A stretch of 64,000 nt of DNA. Origin: Myripristis murdjan (lineage: Eukaryota; Chordata; Actinopteri; Holocentriformes; Holocentridae). The DNA is taken from assembly GCF_902150065.1 (NCBI RefSeq), contig NC_043995.1:25986001-26050000 (forward strand), in the 5' to 3' direction. Numbering within the stretch: the stretch's first letter is position 1; every line of letters starts with the position of its first letter. Below the pieces are notes generated by a model. That model was given only the letters and a program-made list of their open reading frames with translations. It did not search any database and had not been told where the DNA came from. Below, in pieces: positions 9,792-22,061 of the stretch. The translations under genes and the position numbers were made by a program.

Positions 9792-11807
9792 TCAAGGTCA
9801 AGGTAACTTTATTATCCCCAATGGGGCAATTTGTTGTGCAGCCAGCAGAGAGAACACTCCTCCATACATACATGGACATACAACTCATCAGACAGTGGAC
9901 ATGATAAATAAATACAACATTAAAAAAAAAATACAATAAAACCAATGCAAACCAATGAACCGTACTAGTTAAAAAACAGTCATGTGATAGTGTTTAAAAA
10001 ACTAGTGACAGTGGGTATAAAAGAGTTCTTGTGTCTGTTGGTCTTACATCTTTTTGATATAAATCTACGGCCGGACGGAGGCAGTGTGAACTCTGAGTGT
10101 AGGGGGTGACTAGGATCATCTAGGATTGATCTGGCTTTCTTAATGGCTCTATTTTTGTAGGTGGATGGCAGGTCATTTAGGGTAGCCCCAGCAATCTTGC
10201 TACACTCATGCACAATGCTCTGCAGACGTTTTTTGTTTTTTAAAGTTAAAAACCCGTACCAGCAGATAAAAGAAAAGGTAAGAACAGACTCAATAAAACA
10301 AGAGTAAAACATCTTCATAAAGGTGCTATCCACATTAAAATGCCTGAGTTTGCGATAAAAATACATGCGTTGGTGAGCTTTCTTACATACCTGGTCAATC
10401 TGATGCTCGAAGGTTAATTTGTGGTCAATAACAGTCCCAAGGTATTTATAGTTTTTCACAACTTCCACAGCCAGATCATTTATAATAACAGGGGGGACAA
10501 CATCCTGATTTTTCCTGAAGTCGATAATCATCTCCTTGGTCTTGTTGACATTGATGTCTAGAAAAGATAACTCACACCATCTGATAAAATCTGACACCAC
10601 AGGGCCATGGTTTTGTTCATCCGAGTTTAAAAGAGACACCATGACAGAATCGTCAGCAAATTTAACAATAAAACGACCTTGGTGTTGGCTTTGGCACATG
10701 TTTGTATATAAAACGAATAAAAGAGGTGAGAGGACACAGCCCTGCGGTGAACCAGTGGAGGAGATAAGAGCATCAGATAAAACATCATTGACCCTAACAT
10801 GTTGGGATCTGTTTGTTAAAAAATCCATTAGCCAGCATAAAATTCCTGGGTCAATGTTGTGTAAGTTTTTTAACCTCTCTGCTAAAATGTGTGGCTGGAT
10901 ACAATTAAAAGCAGAAGAAAAGTCAATAAAAATAAGACGTGCAAAAGTTTTGGCCCCCTCTAAATGTGCAATTACTGTGTTCAGTAAAGTGCATAGTGCA
11001 TCATCAGTCCCCCTACGCGACCGGTATGCAAATTGGAGCGGGTCCAGATCAGCAATGACAGAGTTTAACAGAGCAGTTTTCACAATTTTTTCAAATGTTT
11101 TCATTACTAAGGAGGTGAGTGCGACAGGCCTGAAGTCATTAAGCTGCTTGGGTGCGCTAACTTTTGGCACGGGAACAATTGTGGAGTCTTTCCATAGGCT
11201 GGGGACCTTGTGGAGGTGGAGAGAACATGTGAAAATAAAGGAGAAGATCCCTGCCAGCTGGTCAGCACAATTCTTTAGGGCGCGGCCACCGATGCCATCA
11301 GGGCCAGGGCTTTTCCTCTCCTTTGTGGCCCTGAAGAGCCTCTGGACCATGCCCTGGCTGACATGGATGGAGTTCTGCCCAGGTGCCGCAGCCTTGAAGG
11401 GAGACTGCTCTGCACTAAAATCATGAGTGTTAAAGCGATTGTAAAAACTATTGAGTTCATTGGACAGGTTGAGGTCGGACTTATTTCCAAGCGTGATTGG
11501 GGGTCTCCTGGACTGTATTCCCATCATTGACTTAACCCCATCCCAAGCGGGGCGGGAGTTATTGTTGCGTAGATGTGTCTCAACTTTGTCCTTATAGCTA
11601 CGTTTAGCAAGCTTAAGTTCCCTCTTAACTTGTTTCTGTAGCTCTCTGTACCTGATGGTATCACCTTGTTTGTAACAGATATTGCACTGGTTAATTATGT
11701 TTTTGATTGATTTGGACACCCAGGGTTTGTTATTGGGATAGATGGAGATATGTTTACGGGGGATGACCAGGGCCTCACAAAAAGTAATGTATACTGTAAC
11801 TGTTTCT
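9792..11807 (-). mobile_element. 5'-truncated CR1/L2-clade LINE with intact RT frame
   Basis: A continuous minus-strand frame from about 11806 to the stop at 9980 encodes the linker, reverse transcriptase and C-terminal part of a non-LTR retrotransposon ORF2. Counting from the Met at 11719 (579 aa), visible RT motifs are SPGPDGIGGRAL (137-148), LIFIDFSSAF with catalytic Asp266, SPQGCVLSPLLF (324-335), and the FADD box at 354-357. Upstream of that Met the frame continues in family-typical sequence (HISIYPNNKPWV), so the Met is not the true start. The endonuclease is missing: the copy was 5'-truncated on insertion. The 3'UTR runs to about 9792 and ends in an AAGGTCAAGGT-like tail on the plus strand. 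The lack of stops suggests a fairly recent insertion. Whether it is L2 or Rex1/Babar was not settled. Confidence 0.9.
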
Positions 11808-11829
11808 GTGAGATTTCTGTGAGAATTAC

Positions 11830-13190
11830 CAGCATTTCACAATAATTAACAGTATTATTTTACAGTAACTTGTTGTAATTAAGTTCCCCTGTAATATCCC
11901 AATGAATACCTGTAAAAACTACACTATCCTTGGATTTTACAGCATTTAACTGTTATTTTACAGTAAAATCCTGCAATCAAAACACCCCTGTTATGTCACA
12001 ACAAGGTCTGTAATATCACAGCAACACAGTAAAAAAAAAAAAATGCAAGGGTTTCACAGCATTCAACAGTATTATTACAGTGAAATTTTGTATTCAAATA
12101 TTCCCTGGTAAGTCATATGACATTACCAAACTCAGCACTGAACCTGAAGAGGCCATTTCCCTCTTTACTTCTCCTCTGGGCTGAATGGAGAAGGTGAGCT
12201 GCATGCATAACGTCTGTTTGCAGAACACCCATGGTATTTTAAATGATATTAGCACTATTAGCTAACTAGCTAACGTTAGCTAGTTGTAGCATTTGCCTAT
12301 GTGGTCTGATATAGGCTAGCTAACGTTTGCTATTTACCACAGCCGATCTTATTATTTAAATTTGAATACCTAAATACTGTACATTATGCTTTTACTGAAC
12401 TGTTGAGTGTGCATATGATAAAATTATGAAGGATGATGACTCAACTTGATAAATGCTGCCTGCAATGCATAAGTCTATTTAAAACTGAAACTATCTTTGC
12501 TTATTAACAGGTACTTCTTGGGCATCAATCCTGAAAGAGGCTCAAAGACCAGGAAGCGGACAACAATGAACCCTCATATGAGCACCTTTTGAGGAAACTA
12601 ATTGACTTTGAGTGGGCATCATAGTTTTTTTTTTTGTTTTTTTTTTGCTGCAGCAGTTGTCAGGCTCAGTTTTGAGTAGTTCTTTTTGTACTTTTTTTGA
12701 AGACAACCTTGCACTACAAGATTTTTGTACAGCGCTGTTGCGTGTGGATTATAGAACGTTTGAGACTGAGAGGAGCGCCTGACCCCTTCACGACATCCCT
12801 TCATCGCTCTCTCCCTTCCTCTCTTACCTTGCCATGTAGGCCTCATTCCCATCCTCTTACTGTTATTGTGACACAGCTGGGTAGTTGAATGGCAAGTTTC
12901 TGCACAGTTTCTCTGCATTTTAAGATGGCTTTGAAAAGTTTGACTAGGACTAGGAAGTTCAATTTCTTGAATTCTTGAATTTCTTGGCATTTATGTTGAA
13001 TAACCCTTTATTTGTAAATAAATATGCCATTGGGCTAACATTGACTTTACCTCAGAGTTGTGTGTTGGTGTGTTAATTGTACAATGATTGTAAATTCACA
13101 CTAAATGGAAACTTCATCTGCATTACTTTCACAGTAAATTACTGTCAACTTGTGCATTACTTTCACAGTACACACTGTAAAAGTACAGGG
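11830..13190. mobile_element. transposon-like unit with ACAGTAA subterminal repeats
   Basis: Three similar AT-rich blocks lie in tandem at about 11834, 11930 and 12045, each with CAGCATT, an inexact AACAGTATTATT and ACAGTAA. Related words (CACAGTAAATTACTGT, CACAGTACACACTGTAAAAG) recur at the far end near 13130-13180. The interior holds TA-rich GCTAACGTTAGC repeats and a decayed exon at 12510-12624. Repeated subterminal motifs at both ends suggest a non-autonomous DNA transposon, but exact ends and target duplications were not resolved. Confidence 0.4.
12510..12624 (+). pseudogene. decayed terminal exon inside the repeat unit
   Basis: After an acceptor (TATTAACAG) the frame reads YFLGINPERGSKTRKRT and NPHMST, and then, one frame over, LLRKLIDFEW to a TAG. 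This resembles the terminal exon of a multicopy fish protein family that I recall as SAMD3-like; that name is uncertain. The frame does not stay open across the exon, so this copy is non-functional. Confidence 0.4.
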
Positions 13191-13235
13191 CAATAGTATA
13201 TGTCTGCAGACCCGGAGACTGCAGATTCAGGCCCG

Positions 13236-13395
13236 CAGTTTTGGGACCTACAGTTCTAGGCCCCTCGCAGCGACACCTACTGGACTGGACCCGCAGTACA
13301 GGACCCGCAGTTCTAGGCCCCTCGCAGCGCCACCTACTGGACTGGACCCGCAGTACAGGACCCGCAGTTCTAGGCCCCTCGTTTTCCCGCGACAG
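13236..13395. repeat. 57-bp minisatellite, about 2.7 copies
   Basis: The word CAGTTCTAGGCCCCTCG starts at 13251, 13308 and 13365, giving an exact 57-bp period. The unit contains CACCTACTGGACTGGACCC and is nearly identical between copies, with the last copy interrupted. Open frames on both strands here are products of the repeat. Confidence 0.9.
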
Positions 13396-14255
13396 CGCCA
13401 CCTACTGGATGACTGCAAAACTGCAAGAATTTCCCTCGGGGATCAGTACAGGAGAAGCTTTGAAGGTTTATTACACCTTCAATTCTAACAGTTTAAATGT
13501 TTATTGTACCCCAATACTGCACTGGTTTAACGTTTATCACACCAAAATACTACATACTAACAATTGATTAAAGGTTTGTTACACCTCAATATGTTTTCGC
13601 ATGCACGCATATGCACAACAGGAGCAGGAACAGAAGCCTGTGTGATTCCCCTGACTTTTTTTCATTGCTCTTATGTGTACAGGCACACTCATGCAAAGCC
13701 GTGCGTGCACGCACATATGCGTGCATGCACTGTCTTGCGTGCACGCGCATGGACAAGCCGGGGAAACAGGCCAGGGATCTTGTGATTCTAACGGCTTTTT
13801 TTCATGGGCGTAGCCAGACATTTTTCTCTGCAGTTGCTTTGTAGTTGCTATACAACTGTACGGAGTTGCTTGACAGTTTACTACAATGCCAAGTAAACAG
13901 CATAAATAAGGATATGGATGTCATTATTGGCTTGTTCATTGGAATCAGAGCCGTCTCGGAGATATGCACACGCACCAGATAAACATTATGTTGTAGGCCT
14001 AGGCCTGGCAAAATCAATTTGACGTTCGTTGTTGATAATTTAACTGCTGGTATATATGCCGCTTTTTCAAGCTATCTTAGCGTCTGTGTTGCTTGGCAAC
14101 CGTTCTGTCCACGCTATCTTGCTTGGTGGAAGAATGAGTAGTTCTCAATTTTATTGTGGCATTATTACCAATAAATTATTATTTTTTTTTTTTCTTGTGT
14201 GATTATTTTATGGGCTATATGGAGGGTAACCTCCATCCTGGGGGAAAATAACATC
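13396..14255. other. no gene; alternating purine-pyrimidine patch
   Basis: No coding sequence is supported. Between about 13680 and 13755 the DNA is rich in GCGTGCACGCAC-type alternating purine-pyrimidine steps, which can favour Z-DNA. A T-rich tract lies near 14180. Confidence 0.5.
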
Positions 14256-14385
14256 CTGGGGGAATTTCAATCAGGCTTTATAAAACATCATAGCACTTGC
14301 TAAAATCGTCAGCGACCTCAGACTGAACTATGATGAAAATAAGGTCTCAGTTGTTATCCTCTTGGACCTCAGAAGTTGACGCTTA
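14256..14385 (+). mobile_element. L2-type reverse-transcriptase relic
   Basis: The plus strand reads KIVSDLRLNYDENKVSVVIL followed by LDLR, a decayed version of the fish L2 RT segment that normally continues into the FDT catalytic block. An in-frame stop lies in the upstream part (NQAL then a stop), and the match ends near 14385. Only about 40 codons remain. Confidence 0.55.
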
Positions 14386-15361
14386 TGAACAATGCACTTT
14401 ATGGCTTCATCATGATAAGCATGCAGCTGGAGTTTAAAGCCGCTATAGGGCAGGCCTACAGTCAATTCCCCACAAATCCTTATACAAACTATAGGAAAAG
14501 TCTCATAATCCTTTAATAAGCCCTTTAAGACTGACAACACACAAACCAAGTTGAACACAATCCTATGACAGTAATTATAAATGAAAGAAATCCTGTTCAT
14601 TTAATTTGACTAGTTTGTTGTCCTACACTTAACAATGCAAACATCACAATTGAAGACATTCTTTGTCTGAGTCAGCTCAACTTTACACACTAAGTAAAAT
14701 AAGGGTTTAGCAAGTAATAATAAGAATAAAATGAAATGAGAAAATTAACTCAGGTCTGTGAGTAAATAACTCATTTGGTCAAAGGCTGCTAAGCATGGCG
14801 GTTTGAACTGTAGATTAAATGATCAACGAGAGATTCAGACAGCATACAATCATACGTTCACCGCCTTTATTCTTCTGAACACATCAGGTTATGCCCTCAT
14901 ATGCCACTTCCACAAAAAAAGTTCTGGTTAATACGCTGGTGGAGTTCAAGACTCATGGAGACAAAGTGCAAACTAAGGAACTGGCCCACGTTTTGAACAG
15001 TTTAGTATACCTGTTGGAATGATGAAACGACATAATCTGAGACCAAGAGGATTCATACTGAGCAGATTTCTTGGTAGTCATCTCCATCTTTCCTTGTAGA
15101 ATAATACACTGCCGCTCAGTTCCTGCTTGAGAACCAATATTTTCTGGTTCCCAGCTGAGCATCAACCTCTCCCGTTCAGGAACCAATCTATATTTGGCAG
15201 AAATGAACACACTGGTTCTGGCTCTTTAACAACAAACAACAATTAGATATCTAAATGCACATAGCTCTCCATAAGCAACCTGCACATTTTCACAAACTGA
15301 TGTCTTCATGGTGATGTTTGTATGTTCCAAGAGACACTACATGAGCTTTTAGGAAAGATAC
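14386..15361. other. intergenic, downstream of the caspase
   Basis: No coding sequence was recognised. A second possible minus-strand AATAAA lies at 14866-14871 and could extend the caspase 3'UTR. Confidence 0.4.
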
Positions 15362-15367
15362 TTTATT
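15362..15367 (-). terminator. polyadenylation signal of the PYD-caspase
   Basis: AATAAA on the minus strand, about 870 bp past the caspase stop codon. A second AATAAA at 14866-14871 is an alternative distal signal. Confidence 0.5.
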
Positions 15368-16236
15368 GTCTGTGTATGAAAAATTGTGTTTGGCCTTGCA
15401 GCTGTCAGTTTTAAGAAACAATAAAAATCACATTAAAATGACAGTCACATTGAAAGTGTGATTAAAAAAAATATGTAAAAAAAATAAGATTTTACAGTCC
15501 ATGCAGTCTAAAAAATATAAGAAATCCATAAAACAAAATGCAGTAGAAGTTCATCAAGGAGCAAGTTAACAAGCAGGCGTCGTACAGTTTAACCAAGAGA
15601 CACGCCTTCCGGCTGTATACCACATGTAAAGTCTAGCTTAAACACTTTCTGTGCACTGGACCCCGACTGGTGTCAACGCAAAAAACAGTGAAACCATGTT
15701 CACATTATAAATTGGGAGTACTGCAATTCTGAAGTAATTAAAAAAATAATAATAATAAAATTGCAAAATTCCACATTTTACCAGGTGTTCCTTATTACAT
15801 TGGTTCATTCATGGTTATCTTGACAGCATAATTTGTTTAAGTCAAATTATGTGCTACACAAGTAAATACGTATCACTCCATGCATTTTATGGATTTAAAT
15901 CCCTTGCTCCAATGATTAAATATAGTTCCCCTATAAGAAGACTAAATGTAAAGCAGTGTGGTAAACCCTCTCAGCACAATTTAGTGATGGATTATGGAGG
16001 AAATACAGTTGCAGTAAGTTCATAAAGGTCATGCATGCCGTTGAAGGGAAATTGCAATTACTGGCTGGAAAATGATCGTAAACTTAATTTCTTAACCACT
16101 GATTCAGAGATTTCTTAACTGCATGATTAAAAACAATAAGAAATTTTACGTTACACCAGTAGCAACCCATCAAACATATTAAGCTTGAAACAGATGATAG
16201 AAAGGAAATCTGCATTGGTCAATAGCGCGCGGCGGC

Positions 16237-19200
16237 TCAAGGTCTTGGGAAGAGGTAGAACCGATTTGTTAAAGTGCATCGGTCTTTGGTTGGCATCTGC
16301 CTTTTGTCGACACAGGGAAATTTCTCAAAGCGCTTCATGACCTGTGTGGATGAAAGTAAGTCGGTTAGACGAAGAGACATCAGATAAATCATCCAGCATT
16401 ACTGAGTCATTCGTATAATCGTGCTGTTGCTATAGTTGCACGATTGTTTCTGATGTTACCTGTTGGATTCCAGTGATGACAGTTCAGTGTTAAGTCAAAG
16501 TTCCACTTCTTCTTTTAAAATTGCAAAACTTACCTTCCTGAACAGCTCCTCGATGTGGTCCTCGCGGCAAAATTTCTTGAATTCGTCAGCCATGTACTCG
16601 ATGAGAAGAGACCCAAATTGCGGCCGTCTGTATGACACAGTATCTGCAGGATTTAACACAGACATTGAAAATAAATTAATTGATGTTTGAGGGATATCAG
16701 CCCCTCTCAGTACTGTTTATGAATAGTTGATAAGTGAAATCCTTTTTTTTCCTCTCTCCTCTCCCCTATGAACTGACCAGGGGTGCAGGACAGCAGGGAG
16801 ATGAAGTCTTTCTCTTTGTGTGTTCTGAAGCCGTCCTCCACCATGTCGTCTGCCTGGCTGGGCTGCGGCTCACAATCTGAGGCCATGATGGCACTGTCCC
16901 CATCGCTAATAAACACAGATCCATCTTTCTCTGAAAAATACAAAACATACCTTGAATACAGTGCATGAAAACTTCACTTGCTCATAGATTATGACAGTTT
17001 TTGGATATTAAAGTGATTAGTGTGATTAGTCTAACAACTGATCAATCCTAATTCCCGCTGAAACTATGGGAACCAACACAGAAAGAAAGAGCTGTTTAAA
17101 TCTGGAAAGTTTCTACTTGAAAAGTGGGGCTTGGACATGACGGAGCCACCCCTTTGAAGGTCGTCGTGTAAAAAGTAGAGGTCAAATTGCTACAAAATGC
17201 TTAGATTTAGCAGAGGATGCTCAAAATATGACGTGTGTATTAAGCTTGACCCCTGACCTCACAACATCTGAATGAAAATGGCTTTCATAAACCTTGTGCG
17301 ACCTAGCAACAGCATCCGTAAGGGGGGGGGCGGGACTTAGGACAAGTCAGTTAGGTTGACTCGGGGTCAGAGCCGTTTTGGTGTTTGTATAATAAAGGTG
17401 AGGGGATTACTTCCTCTGCAGGCCTGGATGATGACGACTTTGGGTTTGTTCACCAGAGCCGGACAGTTCTCAGAGTTCAGGTGTTTGTAGATATTCTCGA
17501 TGCAGAACTCATCTGGATTATTCTTCATCCAGTGGATGCCGTGGATGACTCCCAAGTTCCCATGAGACATGATGACCACAAAGACGCTGTCTGTCTGGGA
17601 GAGCCCTGGCAGCTGCGAGAACTCCTTCACGGCTTTGTCAATTTCCTGCAAGACCACAACATGCCACCCAAATCAACCAGAGGAATCCTTTAATAACAAT
17701 TTTTAATAGCAGATTTTTTCCCCCCTCTGGTAAATATTACCTGTCCACTGAGGTTGGTGTATTTAAATACTTTGTAACCCAGTTCCTTGAGAAGATGCTC
17801 CATATTCTGCTCATCTTTCTCGGCTCCATATCTCGTCATGTCCGGATCGTCAAAATCCCGATTGACGATGAGCAAAGCCAGCCGACTCCTGAAGGACTTC
17901 TCATCCACGCGGTAAACCTACCAGAACAAATTAAAAAGGCAGCAGTGTTTTAGTGCACCGTTGAACGACACGGTTAAAAACAACACCTTGAATGGATCAA
18001 TTTTGTAATGTCTGTTTGTAATGACAGAAAATACATTGTGTGAACCTGCAAAAATTAAAATGTCACACTTTTCCTTTTCCACAACATAAATATGCCTTCA
18101 AAGGAAGCATCAAGTACATGCAGTGTGCATCCATCAGTGACATTACAATTTAACTAATTCTATGATTTGAAGATTTTGCATGCAGCTTACAATAGAACCT
18201 TATAGTGAAACATCAATATATGACATTGATAACACTGTATGCACAAAATCTGGCAACTAACTCAGACCATATCAAATGTTTTATATTACATTTAAATTTA
18301 TGATTCATGATTATGATAGACCTACATCTTCATCATCCTGTCTTTGTTTCTTTGCCTCCGTGGGCGATGCTGTAGCACCTGGAAGAACAAAGCAGGGGGT
18401 CACTGTTGGGATTACAGCTCAAAAATGCCTTCCTGGCAACTTTAAATCATAACGAGGCAGCACTTTAGAAAAAACAAATGAGGGAAATGATAAGCTTTTA
18501 TCAGGCTAAATTGCTTTTGAAAATTACAATATGAGGGGTTTCACTGCCAAAATGTTATACATCAGTGTTACATATGCATAATTGTGCTGTATGACATCTG
18601 TCATCCATGTAACAGTAACATCTCATTAAGTTATTTTCTTTGATGCAAGCAATTGCTTGTTGTATCTCATATATATAGATGCACACTAGAGGACTCTTTA
18701 AAAAGGCCAGTTTTGTAAAGCCCTAAAAATGTGATACTTATACCGTGACTTATACTGATCATGATAAATTTCAGAACTCTTGATTGAGTTAAGCTCATTC
18801 AAAAGAAAAAACGTGTAGCCTAGTAAATGCAGAAATAAGCCAGTCCTGCTTATTTTCTGCTTAGCTGAGGGTCCTGGGGCTTACAGACAACAAATTAAAT
18901 GGCAAAGGAAAAAATTAAAGATTAATGAATAATTCTCCTACTCTCTACTCTGATTCTGTGTCTTCTTGCCTTATTGTAGAGCTGATTTAATATTCTTCAT
19001 ATCATGATTATAGTTATTTAAATGAATATGGGACAGGTTGTCATGTGCATCTATGTACAAGGTATGTCTATTCGTCCACATGCCCCTTAAATAGTTTTTT
19101 TTATTATTATTATGTTCTTGCAAACAAGGCACATATGAAAAATAGGGCTTGGCCTGGGTATGTTTCCTGTGCGAGTCTAAGTCTTCCGAAATAAACAGGA

Positions 19201-19258
19201 AAACACTCACCAAAATCCGTGGATAACCCTCTTGTATCCTGACCTGCAAGAACGAGAG

Positions 19259-19334
<76 letters not shown>

Positions 19335-19885
19335 TATGACCATAGGTTATTTTTCACAGGCCACACCTCTGATGGTTTTACTGCAACTTATGCCACTATG
19401 GCGTCTTGGAAATGTCTAACTTGGCCTGATCGTGAAATAATCCTACTCAATAACTTGCTATTGGCCTGCTCCACACCGTGAGCAAATGTAGCCTTTGCAA
19501 CTTAGGTTCTTTGTTCTTTACTTCACATAGTCCGAGCAGATTAAAAAAATGCAAATGCAAATGATATGAGATACTTTCTTTTTGACACTGATATGACTGG
19601 TGTGTGTTTCCGCTCATGCTGGGTGAACTCACCGAGTTTCTTCGCCTCTTCGTTGCAGCCGATCTCCGTCAGCAGCTCCACGGTGACCTGCAGCGCTCCG
19701 GACTCCGTGAATGTGGACACCAGAGCGTCTGCGATGACCAGAAAGTCTTGTCCCTCCACGGCATTGGTCTTGACGCGCTTGTCCCCCCTCCGGTCCAGCA
19801 GCGCGGCGCGGAACTTGTTCAGCTTCTTCTCCGTAAGATCCTCCAGCGCGTCTTTAATCGCCGCTTTGATGGTTTTGGGTGGCAT
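16237..19885 (-). CDS. caspa: PYD-containing inflammatory caspase (caspase-1/caspa-like)
   Basis: This is a cysteine protease of the inflammasome type; fish Caspa is recruited to ASC specks by its PYD and cleaves after Asp to drive pyroptosis. Eight coding exons fit in phase: 19633-19885, 19211-19243, 18326-18378, 17741-17917, 17411-17645, 16778-16930, 16534-16643 and 16237-16341, giving 372 aa. Residues 1-84 form a PYD (IKDALEDLTEKKLNKFRAAL). The p20 part has catalytic His200 in MSHGN and Cys248 in QACRG. An acidic, Asp-rich linker (SDGDSAIMASD) separates p20 from p10, which ends DRCTLTNRFYLFPRP as in caspase-1. The p10 pocket reads VSYR where caspase-1 has VSWR. The PYD in place of a CARD marks the fish lineage. 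Assignment to caspa rather than caspb is by resemblance only. Confidence 0.9.
19261..19332. repeat. (CA)n microsatellite beside a caspase micro-exon
   Basis: About 36 CA units lie in the first caspase intron, 17 bp upstream (in transcript sense) of the 33-nt exon 19211-19243. In the transcript this is a long (UG)n run just before the acceptor. Confidence 0.95.
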
Positions 19886-21466
19886 TTCTCCTCAGTCTCT
19901 TGGAAGTGAACCGCTGTCCTGATCTCAGAGCCTCTTCACCGTGGAAAACCACCAACGAGCTGCAATTTCCTGGTCGCCGGAGATATAAACCCTTCGCGCC
20001 CGGGGAAGAAAACGTGTAGCCCCGACCTTGTTGCCTTCCTGTCAACTCGGAAACATGTTAATTGTGAAGGAGCTCGCAAGAACAACCTGGTTAAGTGCAG
20101 CACTGCTGTGATTGGCCCTACCTGAGATGGCCAGATGTGCCGTAGCGTGGTGTGGTAGGCGATTTTTACCTCCCAAAGCGAAATCATCCCTAAGGAGTGG
20201 GCGATTACGAGCAGCACTCGAAGGCATCGTAAGATAGCTTGCAGTGTCACTAAAGGGACGTTAACTCAAACCATATGAAAAGACTCCTGTAATAAACCGG
20301 GTCAGGCCAATTGTCTTGTTCAGTAAAAATAAAATGAAACTTAATTAAACACATAACTCGTTACTAAGCATTATAAAGACTATAGTGGAAAACCCTAACA
20401 ACTCTGTAGGTTAAAATAAAACGTATAATATTTCTATAATATATTTCAAGAATGCAATAAAATAGGCATTTATTCATTCATAAGCAACAGGCAGAATATA
20501 GAGGAACATTAAATGATACTCTGTATACTGGAATAGAAGATACATGAACTGAAACACGGTCTCATGATCAGGATGTCTTTATTAGACTACCTTTGTATAG
20601 GCTACTGTCTGTGTTCTTTGGACCAAAAGTTTGTGATACACCATACTGCCAACTATCCAACTAGCACGCTGTCGTCTTTGTAATGGTTTGTAATGGTTGC
20701 GCGCATGCAAAACATTGCATTGCCTCAAAGCCACCAATATGAGCAGAAATTCAATTCATTTTGGGTCAGGATTCGCTTTTTTCCCTCGGGATTTTCTTGC
20801 ATCCTTGATAACCTTGAGAGATTGACTGTTTGGGGCACACGGGCCAAATTGGCCGCGAGGGGTACAATTATTAATTAGGCTATTTTATATTAATTAACTA
20901 TTTTCAGGGCACTACGGCCAGAGCGAGAGGCCATGACGGTATAGGCTAATTCCCACCCTGGAGCCACGGTTACACCTGGATGCACCACGCACACCTGTTA
21001 TCTCGTAATTTCAATTTTTAATCTCATAATTTGACTTTTTTATCTCAAAATTTCGACCTTTAGAAGTTCTGAATGTCGGTTTCGATTAATTTGCGATTAA
21101 CTGCCCAGCTCTCGGCCAAACACACGGATTTTCAAGTCGAAGATCCGAATTCAAGACTCCTAATCCTAAAACCGTGAGGTAGCCTATTTAGAATGCGACC
21201 ATGCGAAAAAAAAAAAAATAATAATAATAACAAAACATCAACATTTCATTAGATTCTCTTTTCTTTAAATAAAACCAGAGTCAGATGTTTTTTTTTTTTT
21301 TTTTTAATGTAAACTCAATTCAATTTTATAGTAGCAAAAGGTTTCAAAAACGGAGTGAGATTTTTAAAGCACATTGGGAAAAGTTGGGGATCCTGAATGT
21401 CCACAAGTCAGATTAGATTCCTTTTAACATGCATGGCCATTCAAAGTCCATCAATTGCCCGAGCAG
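19886..21466. other. caspase upstream region, no further gene seen
   Basis: The first 150 bp or so upstream of the caspase start are GC-rich and likely hold the 5'UTR and promoter; no TATA box was recognised. The rest has only short frames, an A-run with AATAATAA near 21210 and a T-run near 21290. Confidence 0.4.
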
Positions 21467-22061
21467 TTAAGGTGGACTGTGCTGCGCTTTTTCGGAAACA
21501 CCTTTCCATTTCTGCTGACCTCTGCTGCTGTCTCGGTGCCAGTGATGACAGGGATCGATCTGAAATCACAAAATCACATGAAAAGAAATTTCATTAAAAA
21601 CAACAACAACAACTCTGTGCTCACAGCTGCTGTGTAAGAGAGAGAACAACCCGTCATCATTTCGCCTTTCCTCCATGAAAAAGTTATCAATATCAGACTG
21701 AACTATAGCCGAGATGACAAGATGACAGGACTTTAACTTCATCGGGGGTAAAAAAAAAAAAACTCAGGGAGAATGAGTGACATCTGTGCAGCTGTTTACA
21801 TACCTGTATCAGTCTGCTGGCCAGAACCAGGTGTCTAGGACCGCCCACTTGTCTCCTCTTCTGTTAAACCAACCAACCAACAAACATACAAACACAAACA
21901 AACAAACAAAGAAATAGATTTTAATAAGGCATGTTGAATATGGGATTGCTAAGTAAGAGGGAAGTGGGCTACATACAGCCCAGCGGGTAGGTCTGCTATA
22001 CAGATAATGATGGTTACAGGCTTTTTTCAGTCGCTCTACCTCCTCTGTCAACTCAGAAACC
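21467..22061 (-). other. possible exons downstream of the second PYD
   Basis: Three minus-strand segments have plausible splice sites and consistent phases: 21977-22061 (reads VSELTEEVERLKKAC, a short coiled-coil-like piece, donor gtatgt), 21804-21860 (GGPRHLVLASRLIQ, donor gtatgt) and 21467-21559 (acceptor after a long pyrimidine tract, ends PP and a stop). They do not resemble caspase p20 or p10. The first needs a phase-2 entry whereas the PYD exon leaves in phase 1, so at least one exon is missing or the model is wrong. Confidence 0.2.

Noticed and set aside
10536-11426. 296-codon plus-strand frame
   Set aside because: It is antisense to the LINE reverse transcriptase and has no domain; it exists because the RT frame is intact on the other strand.
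12619-12990. 123-codon minus-strand frame ending in a lysine run
   Set aside because: The lysine run is a T-rich tract read backwards; the rest has no domain and lies inside the repeat unit.
18971-19366. 131-codon frame with Cys-Val repeats
   Set aside because: It runs through the (CA)n microsatellite and caspase intron; only the 33-nt micro-exon within is real, in another frame.
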